The position numbers and the translations under genes are program-made. The notes under the pieces are model-generated. The model had not been told where the DNA came from and ran no database searches. It saw nothing but the letters and a program-made list of their open reading frames with translations. Positions 19,764 to 27,731 of a stretch of DNA of 64,000 bases are shown piece by piece. The stretch comes from Acinetobacter sp. XS-4 (GTDB taxonomy: Bacteria > Pseudomonadota > Gammaproteobacteria > Pseudomonadales > Moraxellaceae), in contig NZ_CP094657.1 in NCBI RefSeq assembly GCF_023920705.1, positions 3,720,001 through 3,784,000 of the forward strand, given 5' to 3'. Position 1 is the first letter of the stretch. The number at the start of each line of letters is the position of its first letter.

Positions 19764-20225
19764 ATGATGAAATTCTCTAGTCAACTTTTCCTGATCTTAC
19801 CCTTAGCTATGGGAATCGGTGTTGCCATGGCTTTTCAGACCGCAATTAATGCTCAACTGCGCGAGCAACTACACTCACCCTTACAAGCAGCTTTATTATC
19901 ATTTTTCATAGGTACTATTGTTTTAGCGATTATGGTTTTCTTTCAAAGTGCCGAGAAGCCCTCTTTAAGTGAAATATCAAATATTCCATGGCTTCTTTGG
20001 ACTGGAGGATTTCTTGGGGTTTATGCAATCAGCATGAGCATTTATACTGCACCTAAGCTTGGTTTTTTAACCTTTACAGGGCTAGTCGTTTTTGGGCAAA
20101 TCGTTATTTCTATGTTACTTGATCATTTTGGTTGGTTGGGCACAGAAAAGACACCTGTTACATGGCAACGGTTTCTTGGTGGAGTCATCATCTTTGTCGG
20201 TGTGGTACTCACTTTGCAGCGTTAG
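19764..20225 (+). CDS. DMT-superfamily membrane protein (YdcZ/DUF606 type)
   Basis: 153 residues with five hydrophobic segments, beginning FSSQLFLILPLAMGIGVAMAFQTAINAQLRE. That pattern and the ISMLLDHFGWLG ending are characteristic of DUF606, half-size drug/metabolite transporters that dimerise in the inner membrane. Substrate unknown. It is followed after 32 bp by abeM on the same strand, so the two may form an operon. Confidence 0.85.
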   Translation: MMKFSSQLFLILPLAMGIGVAMAFQTAINAQLREQLHSPLQAALLSFFIGTIVLAIMVFFQSAEKPSLSEISNIPWLLWTGGFLGVYAISMSIYTAPKLGFLTFTGLVVFGQIVISMLLDHFGWLGTEKTPVTWQRFLGGVIIFVGVVLTLQR

Positions 20226-20257
20226 CTTCATTTTTATATTTAAAAAGAGTACCTTTT

Positions 20258-21604
20258 GTGTCGAATGTCACATCTTTTCGGTCTGAATTAAAACAACTCT
20301 TCCACTTAATGCTACCGATTTTAATTACCCAGTTTGCTCAAGCAGGATTCGGGTTAATTGACACTATTATGGCTGGGCATTTATCTGCAACCGATTTAGC
20401 AGCAATTGCTGTAGGGGTCGGTTTGTGGGTTCCAATCATGCTCCTGTTCAGCGGCATTATGATTGCAACTACACCCTTGGTAGCCGAAGCAAAAGGCGCA
20501 AGAAATACAGAGCAGATCCCTGTCGTTGTTCGTCAGTCATTGTGGGTTGCTGTCATTTTAGGTGTACTGGCAATGCTCATTTTGCAGCTTATGCCGTTTT
20601 TCTTGCATGTGTTCGGCGTACCAGAGAGCTTACGACCTAAAGCAAGCTTGTTCTTGCATGCAATTGGTTTAGGTATGCCAGCTGTGACCATGTATGCAGC
20701 GCTACGTGGCTATTCAGAAGCATTAGGCCATCCACGCCCTGTCACAGCTATTAGCATATTAGCCTTAGTTGTGTTGATTCCTCTTAACATGGTTTTTATG
20801 CATGGATTAGGGCCAATACCTGCTTTGGGTAGCGCGGGCTGTGGTTTTGCAACATCCATTTTACAGTGGCTCATGCTAATTACTTTAGCTGGCTATATTT
20901 ATAAAGCCTCAGCTTATCAAAACACATCTATTTTTAGCCGATTTGATAAAATTAATATGGCTTTAGTTAAAAGAATTTTACAGCTTGGTCTACCAATCGG
21001 TTTAGCTGTGTTCTTTGAGATTAGTATTTTTAGTACAGGTGCATTGGTCCTTAGCCCACTTGGTGAAGTGTTTATTGCTGCACACCAAGTCGCAATTTCC
21101 GTTACCTCTGTGCTGTTTATGATTCCGCTTTCACTAGCCATTGCCTTAACTATCCGTGTCGGTACTTATTATGGTGAAAAGAACTGGGCTGCAATGTATC
21201 AAGTACAAAAGATTGGTCTCAGCACAGCAATATTTTTTGCCATATTAACCATGACTTTTATTGCTCTAGGCCGTGAACAAATTATCTCGATTTATACTCA
21301 AGACTTAAACGTAGCTCCTGTTGCAATGTATTTACTTTGGTTTGCAATGGCATATCAGTTGATGGATGCATTACAAGTAAGTGCCGCAGGCTGTTTAAGA
21401 GGTATGCAAGATACTCAAGCACCCATGTGGATTACGCTCATGGCATATTGGGTAATTGCTTTCCCTATTGGGCTTTATTTAGCACGTTATACCCATTGGG
21501 GCGTTGCTGGTGTTTGGCTAGGTTTAATTATTGGTTTAAGCATTGCTTGTGTTTTATTACTCTCACGGCTTTATTTAAATACCAAACGTTTAAGCCAGAC
21601 CTAA
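20258..21604 (+). CDS. abeM: MATE-family multidrug efflux pump AbeM
   Basis: 448 residues from a GTG start at 20258 (VSNVTSFRSELKQ). The longer open frame from 20132 overlaps the upstream gene and lacks a membrane-like N-terminus. AAAAAGAGT at 20242-20250 is the ribosome binding site. Twelve hydrophobic helices follow, with the MATE duplicated fold. Length and sequence agree with AbeM of Acinetobacter as I remember it. AbeM is a proton-coupled inner-membrane pump exporting fluoroquinolones, dyes and aminoglycoside-type cations. The upstream DMT gene may be cotranscribed. Confidence 0.93.
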   Translation: MSNVTSFRSELKQLFHLMLPILITQFAQAGFGLIDTIMAGHLSATDLAAIAVGVGLWVPIMLLFSGIMIATTPLVAEAKGARNTEQIPVVVRQSLWVAVILGVLAMLILQLMPFFLHVFGVPESLRPKASLFLHAIGLGMPAVTMYAALRGYSEALGHPRPVTAISILALVVLIPLNMVFMHGLGPIPALGSAGCGFATSILQWLMLITLAGYIYKASAYQNTSIFSRFDKINMALVKRILQLGLPIGLAVFFEISIFSTGALVLSPLGEVFIAAHQVAISVTSVLFMIPLSLAIALTIRVGTYYGEKNWAAMYQVQKIGLSTAIFFAILTMTFIALGREQIISIYTQDLNVAPVAMYLLWFAMAYQLMDALQVSAAGCLRGMQDTQAPMWITLMAYWVIAFPIGLYLARYTHWGVAGVWLGLIIGLSIACVLLLSRLYLNTKRLSQT

Positions 21605-21636
21605 TAAAAAAGCCGATGTTTCATCGGCTTTTTTTC
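21605..21636. terminator. bidirectional terminator after abeM
   Basis: AAAAAAGCCGATG/CATCGGCTTTTTTT stem between convergent stops at 21604 and 21638. Confidence 0.85.
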
Positions 21637-21637
21637 A

Positions 21638-22888
21638 TTATGCAGACTTTGCTCGCGGGCTTGCTCCAATTTGCCAGACAAAGGGTAAATCGGTACGGTT
21701 CACTTCCCAATCGCCAATCACCTTTTCTTTATAAATGAGTGGATTATGAGAAGAGACTGTTCGTGCATTACGCCAGAAACGGTCAAGTTGTTTGACCTGA
21801 CTACTTGCCGATGCACCTAAAGCGTTAAATAACTGGCTGGTTAAATCCAATACCAAATTAGAAATCACCACCTGCCCTTGTGCCGACTCAAGTTCTGCAT
21901 CTACATTAAACTGATGTTCTTTCACCTCTAACTCACTAAAGTGACTTTCATAAGCCTTCTGTAAGGCTTCTGCTGTTTTAATCGTAATTGCTAGACTTCC
22001 ATAGGCTTGAGCCGAGGCTTTACCCACCACCTGTAAAACTTGTGGGTCGTGACGAACAAGGTCCCCATTACCATGACTAAAAATACGCTTTCGCTCACGT
22101 ATTTCTTGGCTAAAAGTTTCGACCGCAGCATGCGCAATCCCTGTTAGCGTTGCAAGGTGGACAACCTGATAAAAAGCAGTTTGATATTTAAAACGCTGGT
22201 CGAATGGAATAAGGTGCGAAGCTGGTAAATGCACCTGATGCACTTTTAAAGTACCACTGCCCGTTGTCTTTTGACCAAAGCCATCCCAATCATCAATCAC
22301 ACTTACCCCAGTTTCATGGCGATAAATAGCAGCAATCACATGACGGTCATTCACTTCATCGTAAGCAAATAAATCGATCCAGTCAGCAAAGATACTTCCT
22401 GTTGAATAGTACTTTTCACCATTCACCACCAAGTTGCCCGAAGCATCTTTGGTTACTCGTGTAACGACATCACCAATCTGTACATTTCCAACTTCGGTCC
22501 ATGCGTTTCCAACTAAATCACCTTGTACAAAACGCTGAAACCAGACTTCCTGCGAATGCTCTTTATGGGCAACTAAGCGGTCTTCAACAAAAGCAAAGTG
22601 TCCACGCAACGCTTGCACAATATTCGAATCTGCTTGCGCCAATTCTGCTAGAAGCTGAAAAAGTTGTGGCAATGATACCCCATCTCCACCATATTTAACG
22701 GGTACCCGTACTGCACCTAATTTGAGTTCTTTTAACCACTGAATCGGTTCAAAAGGTAAGATTCGTTCTTTTTCCCGTTGAATTGCACCTTGGGCAATTT
22801 TTTCAAAAACTGGACGAAATCTACTTGCTACCTTTTCATAATCGGCGCCTACCGATAGCTCTTCTAATTCAATTTGCGTAATTGTCAT
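21638..22888 (-). CDS. acyl-CoA dehydrogenase-fold flavin oxidoreductase (DszC/SfnB-like), copy 2
   Basis: 416 residues with the acyl-CoA dehydrogenase fold. The helical N-domain is followed by the beta-domain element GNAWTEVGN and the DWDGFGQKTTGSGT motif (near residue 205). The C-terminus has LDRFWRNARTVSSHNP (near 368), the RNART signature of DszC/SfnB enzymes, which use reduced flavin and oxygen on organosulfur compounds rather than acyl-CoA. It lies 32 bp downstream of a paralogue in the same direction, so the two are probably one operon. Likely role: sulfur scavenging, or oxidation of another small molecule. Confidence 0.85.
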   Translation of the reverse strand: MTITQIELEELSVGADYEKVASRFRPVFEKIAQGAIQREKERILPFEPIQWLKELKLGAVRVPVKYGGDGVSLPQLFQLLAELAQADSNIVQALRGHFAFVEDRLVAHKEHSQEVWFQRFVQGDLVGNAWTEVGNVQIGDVVTRVTKDASGNLVVNGEKYYSTGSIFADWIDLFAYDEVNDRHVIAAIYRHETGVSVIDDWDGFGQKTTGSGTLKVHQVHLPASHLIPFDQRFKYQTAFYQVVHLATLTGIAHAAVETFSQEIRERKRIFSHGNGDLVRHDPQVLQVVGKASAQAYGSLAITIKTAEALQKAYESHFSELEVKEHQFNVDAELESAQGQVVISNLVLDLTSQLFNALGASASSQVKQLDRFWRNARTVSSHNPLIYKEKVIGDWEVNRTDLPFVWQIGASPRAKSA

Positions 22889-22920
22889 CTTTATTCTCCT
22901 AATCTTATTTTTTCTTCACT

Positions 22921-24168
22921 TTAGCTCCATGCATGACGAGGTGGATGGATGCCATTGAGGTAGTAATTACCGACAATGTGATATTTCCAACGCACTGGAT
23001 CATGCAAGGTGTGAGTACGCGCATTACGCCAATGGCGGTCCAGATTAAGCTCTGACAAAGTAGAACGTGTTCCAGACAACTCAAAAAGCTTATTCGCTGC
23101 TAAAATCGCAACTTCTGTAGTGAGTACTTTTGCTTCAGCAACTAGCAATGTCGCTTGATTTACATGTTCTTCTGTTGTGTCGGCAATCGCTTGATCAATC
23201 GCATCTCCTGCTAAATCTAATACTGCTTCTGCTGCACGCAGTTTTATTTTTAAATCACCAATATTTGCAATCGTATAGGGGTCATCACTGGCTTTTTCCA
23301 AACCTGAATCGACCCATGCACGACTATGATTTTTGACATAGTGAATTGTTTCTTCAATCGCACCACGTGCAATACCAGCATCAACAGCAGCTTGAATAAA
23401 TTGTGAAATTGCACCTGCTGGTGTAGGACGTTCGAAAGCCTGATAAATCGGAATTAGATATTCTTCACGTACTGGAACTTGATTAAGTTCAACGGTCCCA
23501 CTGGCTGTGGTTCTTTGCCCGAAACCAGACCAGTCATTAATAATATTCACTCCTGAAGTTTCCCGAGGAACTAGCGCCGCATAAGGCTGCCCTTGTTCAT
23601 TCACAGCGACAATTGGAACCCAATGTGCCAGCAATGCGCCTGTTGCAAAAAACTTCTTCCCATTAATTTCATAACCGTGCTCGGTCTTTTTTAATGTGGT
23701 AGTGAGGTCAGCCACCGTTTTGCTATGTTTTTCCGAAAATGCATTGCCAAAACGAATTCCTCTCAATACTAAATTAAAGAAGAACTGTTGTTGTTCTGGA
23801 CCTGCATCAAGACGTAAATGCTCAATAAAAGCCAAGTGATTTTGGGGAAGCTGTGCAAGAGATGGATCAACACTCGCAATTGTCTTGATGACCTCAGCCA
23901 AGGTTCGATATTTGACTTGTGCACCACCAAATTGCTTAGGAACCGTAATGGCCCATAAGCCGCTTTGTGAAAACTGTTGAATTTCATTTAGAGGTAAACG
24001 GCGCTCCTTGTCTCGATCGGATGCTTCGTGTGCGAACTCTTGCGCAAGTTGTTTAGCAACCTCAATTGCTTCTTCATCAGAACGAATAATATGCGCATCT
24101 TTTGACTGCTCAAACACAGATAAAGGAACCGCCTGAGACCGCCCATGGGCTGAACTTAAACTTGTCAT
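22921..24168 (-). CDS. SfnB-family sulfur-acquisition oxidoreductase, copy 1
   Basis: 415 residues, paralogous to the next gene. Shared motifs are GNAFSEKHS, DWSGFGQRTTASGT (near residue 210) and LDRHWRNARTHTLHDP (near 382). The family is linked to sulfur starvation in pseudomonads and depends on reduced flavin supplied by a separate reductase; none is encoded nearby. First gene of a two-gene minus-strand operon. Up to the ATG at 24168 the 255-bp gap to the divergent ABC1 kinase must hold its promoter. Confidence 0.87.
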   Translation of the reverse strand: MTSLSSAHGRSQAVPLSVFEQSKDAHIIRSDEEAIEVAKQLAQEFAHEASDRDKERRLPLNEIQQFSQSGLWAITVPKQFGGAQVKYRTLAEVIKTIASVDPSLAQLPQNHLAFIEHLRLDAGPEQQQFFFNLVLRGIRFGNAFSEKHSKTVADLTTTLKKTEHGYEINGKKFFATGALLAHWVPIVAVNEQGQPYAALVPRETSGVNIINDWSGFGQRTTASGTVELNQVPVREEYLIPIYQAFERPTPAGAISQFIQAAVDAGIARGAIEETIHYVKNHSRAWVDSGLEKASDDPYTIANIGDLKIKLRAAEAVLDLAGDAIDQAIADTTEEHVNQATLLVAEAKVLTTEVAILAANKLFELSGTRSTLSELNLDRHWRNARTHTLHDPVRWKYHIVGNYYLNGIHPPRHAWS

Positions 24169-24424
24169 AACTTTTGTTATCTCTATTTTTATTTAACCTG
24201 CTATTCACATTAGCACCAAAAAAACAGACACTTTATAGATATTAAAGCTTTGTTTATGAAATGGATTTTCACAAGCTTTTCACATTTTTTACTATAAAAA
24301 TAACATTTTGTTTTTCGAAAATTTTCTTACATGAGATAAACAATTTCATATAGGCTTTTTAAGCTTTGTCACCTATGATCAAAACTAGGCAATATTATGT
24401 TGTAGTCAATGAGGTATCGAAGAT

Positions 24425-25723
24425 ATGGCAAAGAATGCAAGTTCACCCGGCAAACGATTTATGAAACTTGCAGGAATGACCGCGAGCATTGCAACGAAAA
24501 CCGTTTCTAACTCGATTCGAAACTTGACCGCAGACGAAGAGCAAAAGCTGGCTTCAAAAACCAAGTTATTTCAGGATATTGGTTTGCAAATTGCCGACAC
24601 CTTAGGTGAAATGAAAGGTGCCGTCATGAAGGTCGGCCAAATTGCATCTCAATATAAAGATATTTTCCCACCCGAAGTCGCTAAAGCAATTTCAAAGTTA
24701 CAACGCCAAGCCCCAGCGATGCCTTTTGCTGCTATTCAACAACAAGTTGAACGTGAGCTTGGAAAACCGCTCAATGTTGCCTTTAAATCTTTTGATCAAG
24801 AACCTTTTGCAGCTGCTTCAATTGGCCAAGTCCACAAAGCTACTCTGCCTAGTGGCGAACAAGTTGTAGTGAAAGTTCAATACCCTGGTGTTGATGAAGC
24901 CTGTGAAAGTGACTTAAAACAAGTGCGTTTAGCACTTCGTTTAATGGGTGTACTTAAAATTGATAAAAAGCTACAAGATCAGCTTTTTGCAGAAATTCAA
25001 GATAGTCTTTCAGCAGAACTTAACTATGAAATCGAGGCTCAAAACCTTGAAGTTTTTAAAACATTTCATAGCCAGTTAGATGACAAAATTATTATCCCTA
25101 CTGTTTATAAAGATTATTCTTCAAGACGTATTTTAACCTTGAGCCTCGAACAAGGTGACAGCATTGAAACTGCCAGTGTATGGCCTATCGAAATTCGAAA
25201 CACGATTGGACGTCGTTTGATTCGTGCTTTAGGTCAGGAAATGTTCTTTTTAAAACGTTTTCACTGTGACCCTCACCCGGGTAACTTTGCCTTCCGCCAA
25301 GATGGCAGTGTCATTATTTATGACTATGGCAGTGTTAAAACGCTTTCCAATGAAATTGTGTATAGTTTCAAACGATTGGTAAATGCAGCTCGTCATGAAA
25401 ATATCGAGCTTATTGAAACAGAACTGCTTGAACTACACTCTCTTGCTGAAAAAGGTAAGTTCCCGAGTGATCTATATAAGCTCTGGATTGAAGTGTTATT
25501 ACGTCCGCTTAATACCACCTATGATTTTGCCGAGAACTCATCCCACCATGATGGTATGTTGCTTGTGAAAAAATCTTTGAAGTACTGGGATGTCTTTAAA
25601 CCATCGCCAGATACGCTTATGGTTAATAGAACCATTTCAGGACATTACTGGAACCTGATTCACTTAAAAGTACATGACAACCTTAGTCATTTATTTGAAG
25701 AACTAGTCCCCCCTTCTAACTAA
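24425..25723 (+). CDS. ABC1/UbiB-family atypical kinase
   Basis: 432 residues. The family-specific KxGQ motif (MKGAVMKVGQIASQ near residue 66), the Ala-rich loop AAASIGQVHKA (near 131), the VVVKVQYPG lysine strand and the HCDPHPGNF...YDYGS catalytic and metal loops (near 282-303) are all intact. DYG replaces the usual DFG. UbiB relatives support ubiquinone biosynthesis, but this lacks the C-terminal membrane helices of true UbiB. It is closer to the soluble AarF/ABC1 proteins. Function in this organism is unproven. Confidence 0.87.
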   Translation: MAKNASSPGKRFMKLAGMTASIATKTVSNSIRNLTADEEQKLASKTKLFQDIGLQIADTLGEMKGAVMKVGQIASQYKDIFPPEVAKAISKLQRQAPAMPFAAIQQQVERELGKPLNVAFKSFDQEPFAAASIGQVHKATLPSGEQVVVKVQYPGVDEACESDLKQVRLALRLMGVLKIDKKLQDQLFAEIQDSLSAELNYEIEAQNLEVFKTFHSQLDDKIIIPTVYKDYSSRRILTLSLEQGDSIETASVWPIEIRNTIGRRLIRALGQEMFFLKRFHCDPHPGNFAFRQDGSVIIYDYGSVKTLSNEIVYSFKRLVNAARHENIELIETELLELHSLAEKGKFPSDLYKLWIEVLLRPLNTTYDFAENSSHHDGMLLVKKSLKYWDVFKPSPDTLMVNRTISGHYWNLIHLKVHDNLSHLFEELVPPSN

Positions 25724-25772
25724 TTAAATTTTAAGTCAGTGTAACCTTTATGGGGTACATTGACTTTTTAAT

Positions 25773-25787
25773 TGTTATGTTATAACA
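25773..25787 (+). promoter_or_regulatory. Zur box upstream of rpmE2
   Basis: TGTTATGTTATAACA differs at one base from the gamma-proteobacterial Zur core TGTTATANTATAACA, and contains the perfect palindrome ATGTTATAACAT. It lies 35 bp before the type B L31 start, a known Zur target class. Confidence 0.7.
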
Positions 25788-25822
25788 TTTCTTTAATCAA
25801 AAATAATTTAGGACAATCTCTC

Positions 25823-26077
25823 ATGCGTAAAGATATTCATCCTGCTTATCAACAAGTGTTATTTCATGACACCAATGCAGATGTTTACTTCTTAATTGGC
25901 AGTACTCTTCAGTCTAAACAAACCAAAGAATATCAAGGACAAGTCTATCCTTATGTAACCCTTGATATTTCAAGTGCATCTCACCCTTTCTACACAGGTG
26001 AAGTACGTCAAGCAAGTAACGAAGGCCGTGTTGCAACCTTTAATAAACGCTTCGCTCGCTTTAATCGTAAGAGTTAA
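25823..26077 (+). CDS. rpmE2: type B 50S ribosomal protein L31 (zinc-independent)
   Basis: 84 residues from ATG 25823 ([28 protein letters not shown]). The upstream in-frame ATG at 25772 would overlap the Zur box and lacks the conserved start. Type B L31 lacks the CxxC zinc motif, and no Cys is present at all. Under zinc limitation it replaces the zinc-containing L31 on the ribosome and so frees zinc. AGGACA at 25810-25815 is the likely ribosome binding site. A terminator follows. Confidence 0.95.
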   Translation: MRKDIHPAYQQVLFHDTNADVYFLIGSTLQSKQTKEYQGQVYPYVTLDISSASHPFYTGEVRQASNEGRVATFNKRFARFNRKS

Positions 26078-26115
26078 TCTTACGTTAAGATTTGAGCAAT
26101 ACACTTAAATCATTG

Positions 26116-26157
26116 GAAGCCTAAGACTATCTCCTCCACTTAGGCTTCTTTTTTTTA
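26116..26157 (+). terminator. terminator of rpmE2
   Basis: GAAGCCTAAG/CTTAGGCTTC stem (26116-26125 and 26139-26148) followed by eight T. Confidence 0.85.
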
Positions 26158-26183
26158 TGTGTATTTTTTCGATCTTTTTATGT

Positions 26184-26209
26184 TGTGTATAAAAGAGAAC
26201 TTATCCACA
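26184..26209. promoter_or_regulatory. pair of inverted DnaA-box-like 9-mers
   Basis: TGTGTATAA at 26184-26192 and TTATCCACA at 26201-26209. Both match TTATNCACA (one reversed) with 8 bp between them, 120 bp upstream of the HopJ-family gene. Confidence 0.35.
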
Positions 26210-26329
26210 ACTTATATAAAAACTCTTCTTATTTTTCCCGCAACTCATCAATTTTTTGCATTCGCCGAGCTTTCAAAGTTGTTATTCGATGCTATCCTTG
26301 AACCCTCATTTAATAGGAAGTTTAAGATA

Positions 26330-26662
26330 ATGGCACAAGAGTTACTTGCACAATTACAAGCAGGCACAGCAAAATTTTCAGACGTTTTAGCTCATATTGA
26401 AGCACGTTACCAACATACTCCAACGGCTTTTCAAAATGGTGCACAGCTTAATGCTGCGACTGAAAATCAAGGCAGTGCAAAAGTTTTCTCTTTTGCCAAG
26501 TTACAAGGTTTAGACCAAGCACAAACTTTGAGTTTATTTGCAGAACACTACGCATCTGTATTGGCTACTCCTGAGGGCACTGATCATCAAAATATTCGTC
26601 AGTTTATGCAAAATGGTTGGAATGGTGTGAAGTTTGAAGGTCAAGCTTTAACTGAAAAATAA
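26330..26662 (+). CDS. HopJ-family small protein
   Basis: 110 residues from ATG 26330 (MAQELLAQLQAGTAKFSDVLAHIEARY) with AGGAAG at 26315-26320. The longer open frame from 26159 has no ribosome binding site and runs through promoter-like sequence. Motifs FSDVLAHIEARYQHTPTAFQNG and NIRQFMQNGWNGVKFEG are hallmarks of the HopJ family. Despite the name (a Pseudomonas type III effector), the family is widespread in bacteria without type III secretion, and its role is unknown. Confidence 0.85.
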   Translation: MAQELLAQLQAGTAKFSDVLAHIEARYQHTPTAFQNGAQLNAATENQGSAKVFSFAKLQGLDQAQTLSLFAEHYASVLATPEGTDHQNIRQFMQNGWNGVKFEGQALTEK

Positions 26663-26753
26663 TAAGTGCTAGTAAGTAATGTCTTAAATTAGAAGATTGT
26701 CACAACAGAATTTTTTCAGTGACGTTCTATATCTAGACTAGCCTTCGGCTCGA

Positions 26754-26878
26754 CCTACTTTTCTTTTGGAAAAAGTAGGCAAAACCATTTTCATCAACAG
26801 AACCTGTTCACTGTTTACACTTATCAAGTATCTTGCAAAAACAAGATATAGCTGATTTCAGTCAGGCTGTTGATGACT
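26754..26878 (+). repeat. structured dispersed repeat, copy A
   Basis: Three nested or adjacent stems: hairpin CCTACTTTT/AAAAGTAGG (26754-26779); outer stem TCATCAACAG/CTGTTGATGA extended by CCTG/CAGG with an AA bulge (26791-26876); inner hairpin TATCTTG-CAAAAA-CAAGATA (26829-26848). It aligns along its length with copy B at 50942-51066, with compensatory changes in the stems. Confidence 0.8.
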
Positions 26879-26942
26879 TTAACGCGTATCAAATCCCAGA
26901 AATAAATCAGAAGTTTTTAATTCATCATTTACTATCGTGACA

Positions 26943-27035
26943 AGCGGCATGGATGCCGCTGTTTTGCTGTGCTACATGGATGTAGCATCAGCGAAACAAA
27001 AGATTTTTGCTTACTTTTGATCTTTCAAAAGTAAG
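26943..27035 (+). repeat. palindromic hairpin cluster (GG-turn hairpins)
   Basis: AGCGGCAT-GG-ATGCCGCT (26943-26960) and GCTACAT-GG-ATGTAGC (26971-26986) are perfect palindromes sharing a CATGGATG core. The second lies inside an outer stem TGTTTTGCTG/CAGCGAAACA (26960-26998). CTTACTTTTG-N6-CAAAAGTAAG (27010-27035) follows and mirrors the first hairpin of copy A. Confidence 0.75.
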
Positions 27036-27114
27036 GTATGCCTATACAAATGGTCTTGGAGAGTATGTAAAACAGAGGCCGTGCAGTATATCCCTATCCT
27101 TAAACATCGGAATA

Positions 27115-27495
27115 TCAGTTGCCTGCCACCCAATAATAAGTCGCCAACCCCAAGCACGTAAAAATTAATGATCCAATTAAATGGATAGAAATCCCCAATA
27201 TCGCCATTCCCAATTTGCCACTTTGTAATAAAGTCACAATCTCAATTGAGAACGTTGAAAACGTAGTTAAAGCACCACAAAAACCCGTAATCACAAAGAG
27301 CTTATAGTTCGGGCTTAAATCACTTTGAGCAAAGTAGGCAATTGCAAAACCAATAATAAAACCACCGACTAAATTAACAGTGACAGTGCCAAGTGGAATT
27401 TGTGGGTAGATCGGGTTGAGTTTTAAGCCTAGAAACCAACGCAACCATGCCCCTAGAACTGAACCTAAAGCAATTGAAAGTAGAGAGTAATACAT
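27115..27495 (-). CDS. crcB: fluoride ion exporter CrcB/Fluc
   Basis: 126 residues with four membrane helices. The family motifs GSVLGAWLRWFLG, GTVTVNLVGGFIIGF and GFCGALTTFSTFSIE are present. Fluc proteins form dual-topology dimers in the inner membrane that let fluoride leak out of the cell. A GGGG-type ribosome binding site precedes the ATG. The riboswitch at 27618-27681 on the same strand provides fluoride-dependent control. Confidence 0.96.
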   Translation of the reverse strand: MYYSLLSIALGSVLGAWLRWFLGLKLNPIYPQIPLGTVTVNLVGGFIIGFAIAYFAQSDLSPNYKLFVITGFCGALTTFSTFSIEIVTLLQSGKLGMAILGISIHLIGSLIFTCLGLATYYWVAGN

Positions 27496-27617
27496 AAGAC
27501 TACCCCTTTAGATAGACGCTAAAAGAGCAAAAAATAATGAAGGAAAATATAACATGGCGTACTCCAAAAATAAGCAGAGTACGCAATAACCTACGTACCC
27601 AGCGATATAAATACATG

Positions 27618-27681
27618 AGGGTAACGTAGGCATCATTAGCCAATACGGCGGTTTTTCAGAGGAGGAATGCCATCTCCCCGT
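27618..27681 (-). promoter_or_regulatory. fluoride riboswitch (crcB motif)
   Basis: On the minus strand the leader reads GGGGAGATGGCATTCCTCC (27679-27661), then an ACCGCC segment and ATGATGCCTAC (27636-27626). These match the conserved GATGGNNTTCCNCC core and the TGATGNCNCCTAC-like 3' part of the fluoride aptamer, as I remember it from Pseudomonas syringae. It ends about 120 nt before the crcB start. Confidence 0.88.
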
Positions 27682-27731
27682 TTTAAGTATATTAGATCAT
27701 TTTGAATTTGATTTAAATATACTTTTTCAAA

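Larger units (their letters stand above)
26663..27114. other. intergenic region filled by structured repeats
   Basis: No gene. The 452 bp between HopJ and crcB (convergent) are largely occupied by the two repeat modules listed at 26754-26878 and 26943-27035. Confidence 0.7.

Noticed and set aside
20132-20257. N-terminal extension of the AbeM open frame
   Set aside because: The 42 extra residues overlap the upstream DMT gene and lack a ribosome binding site; GTG 20258 gives the family length and start.
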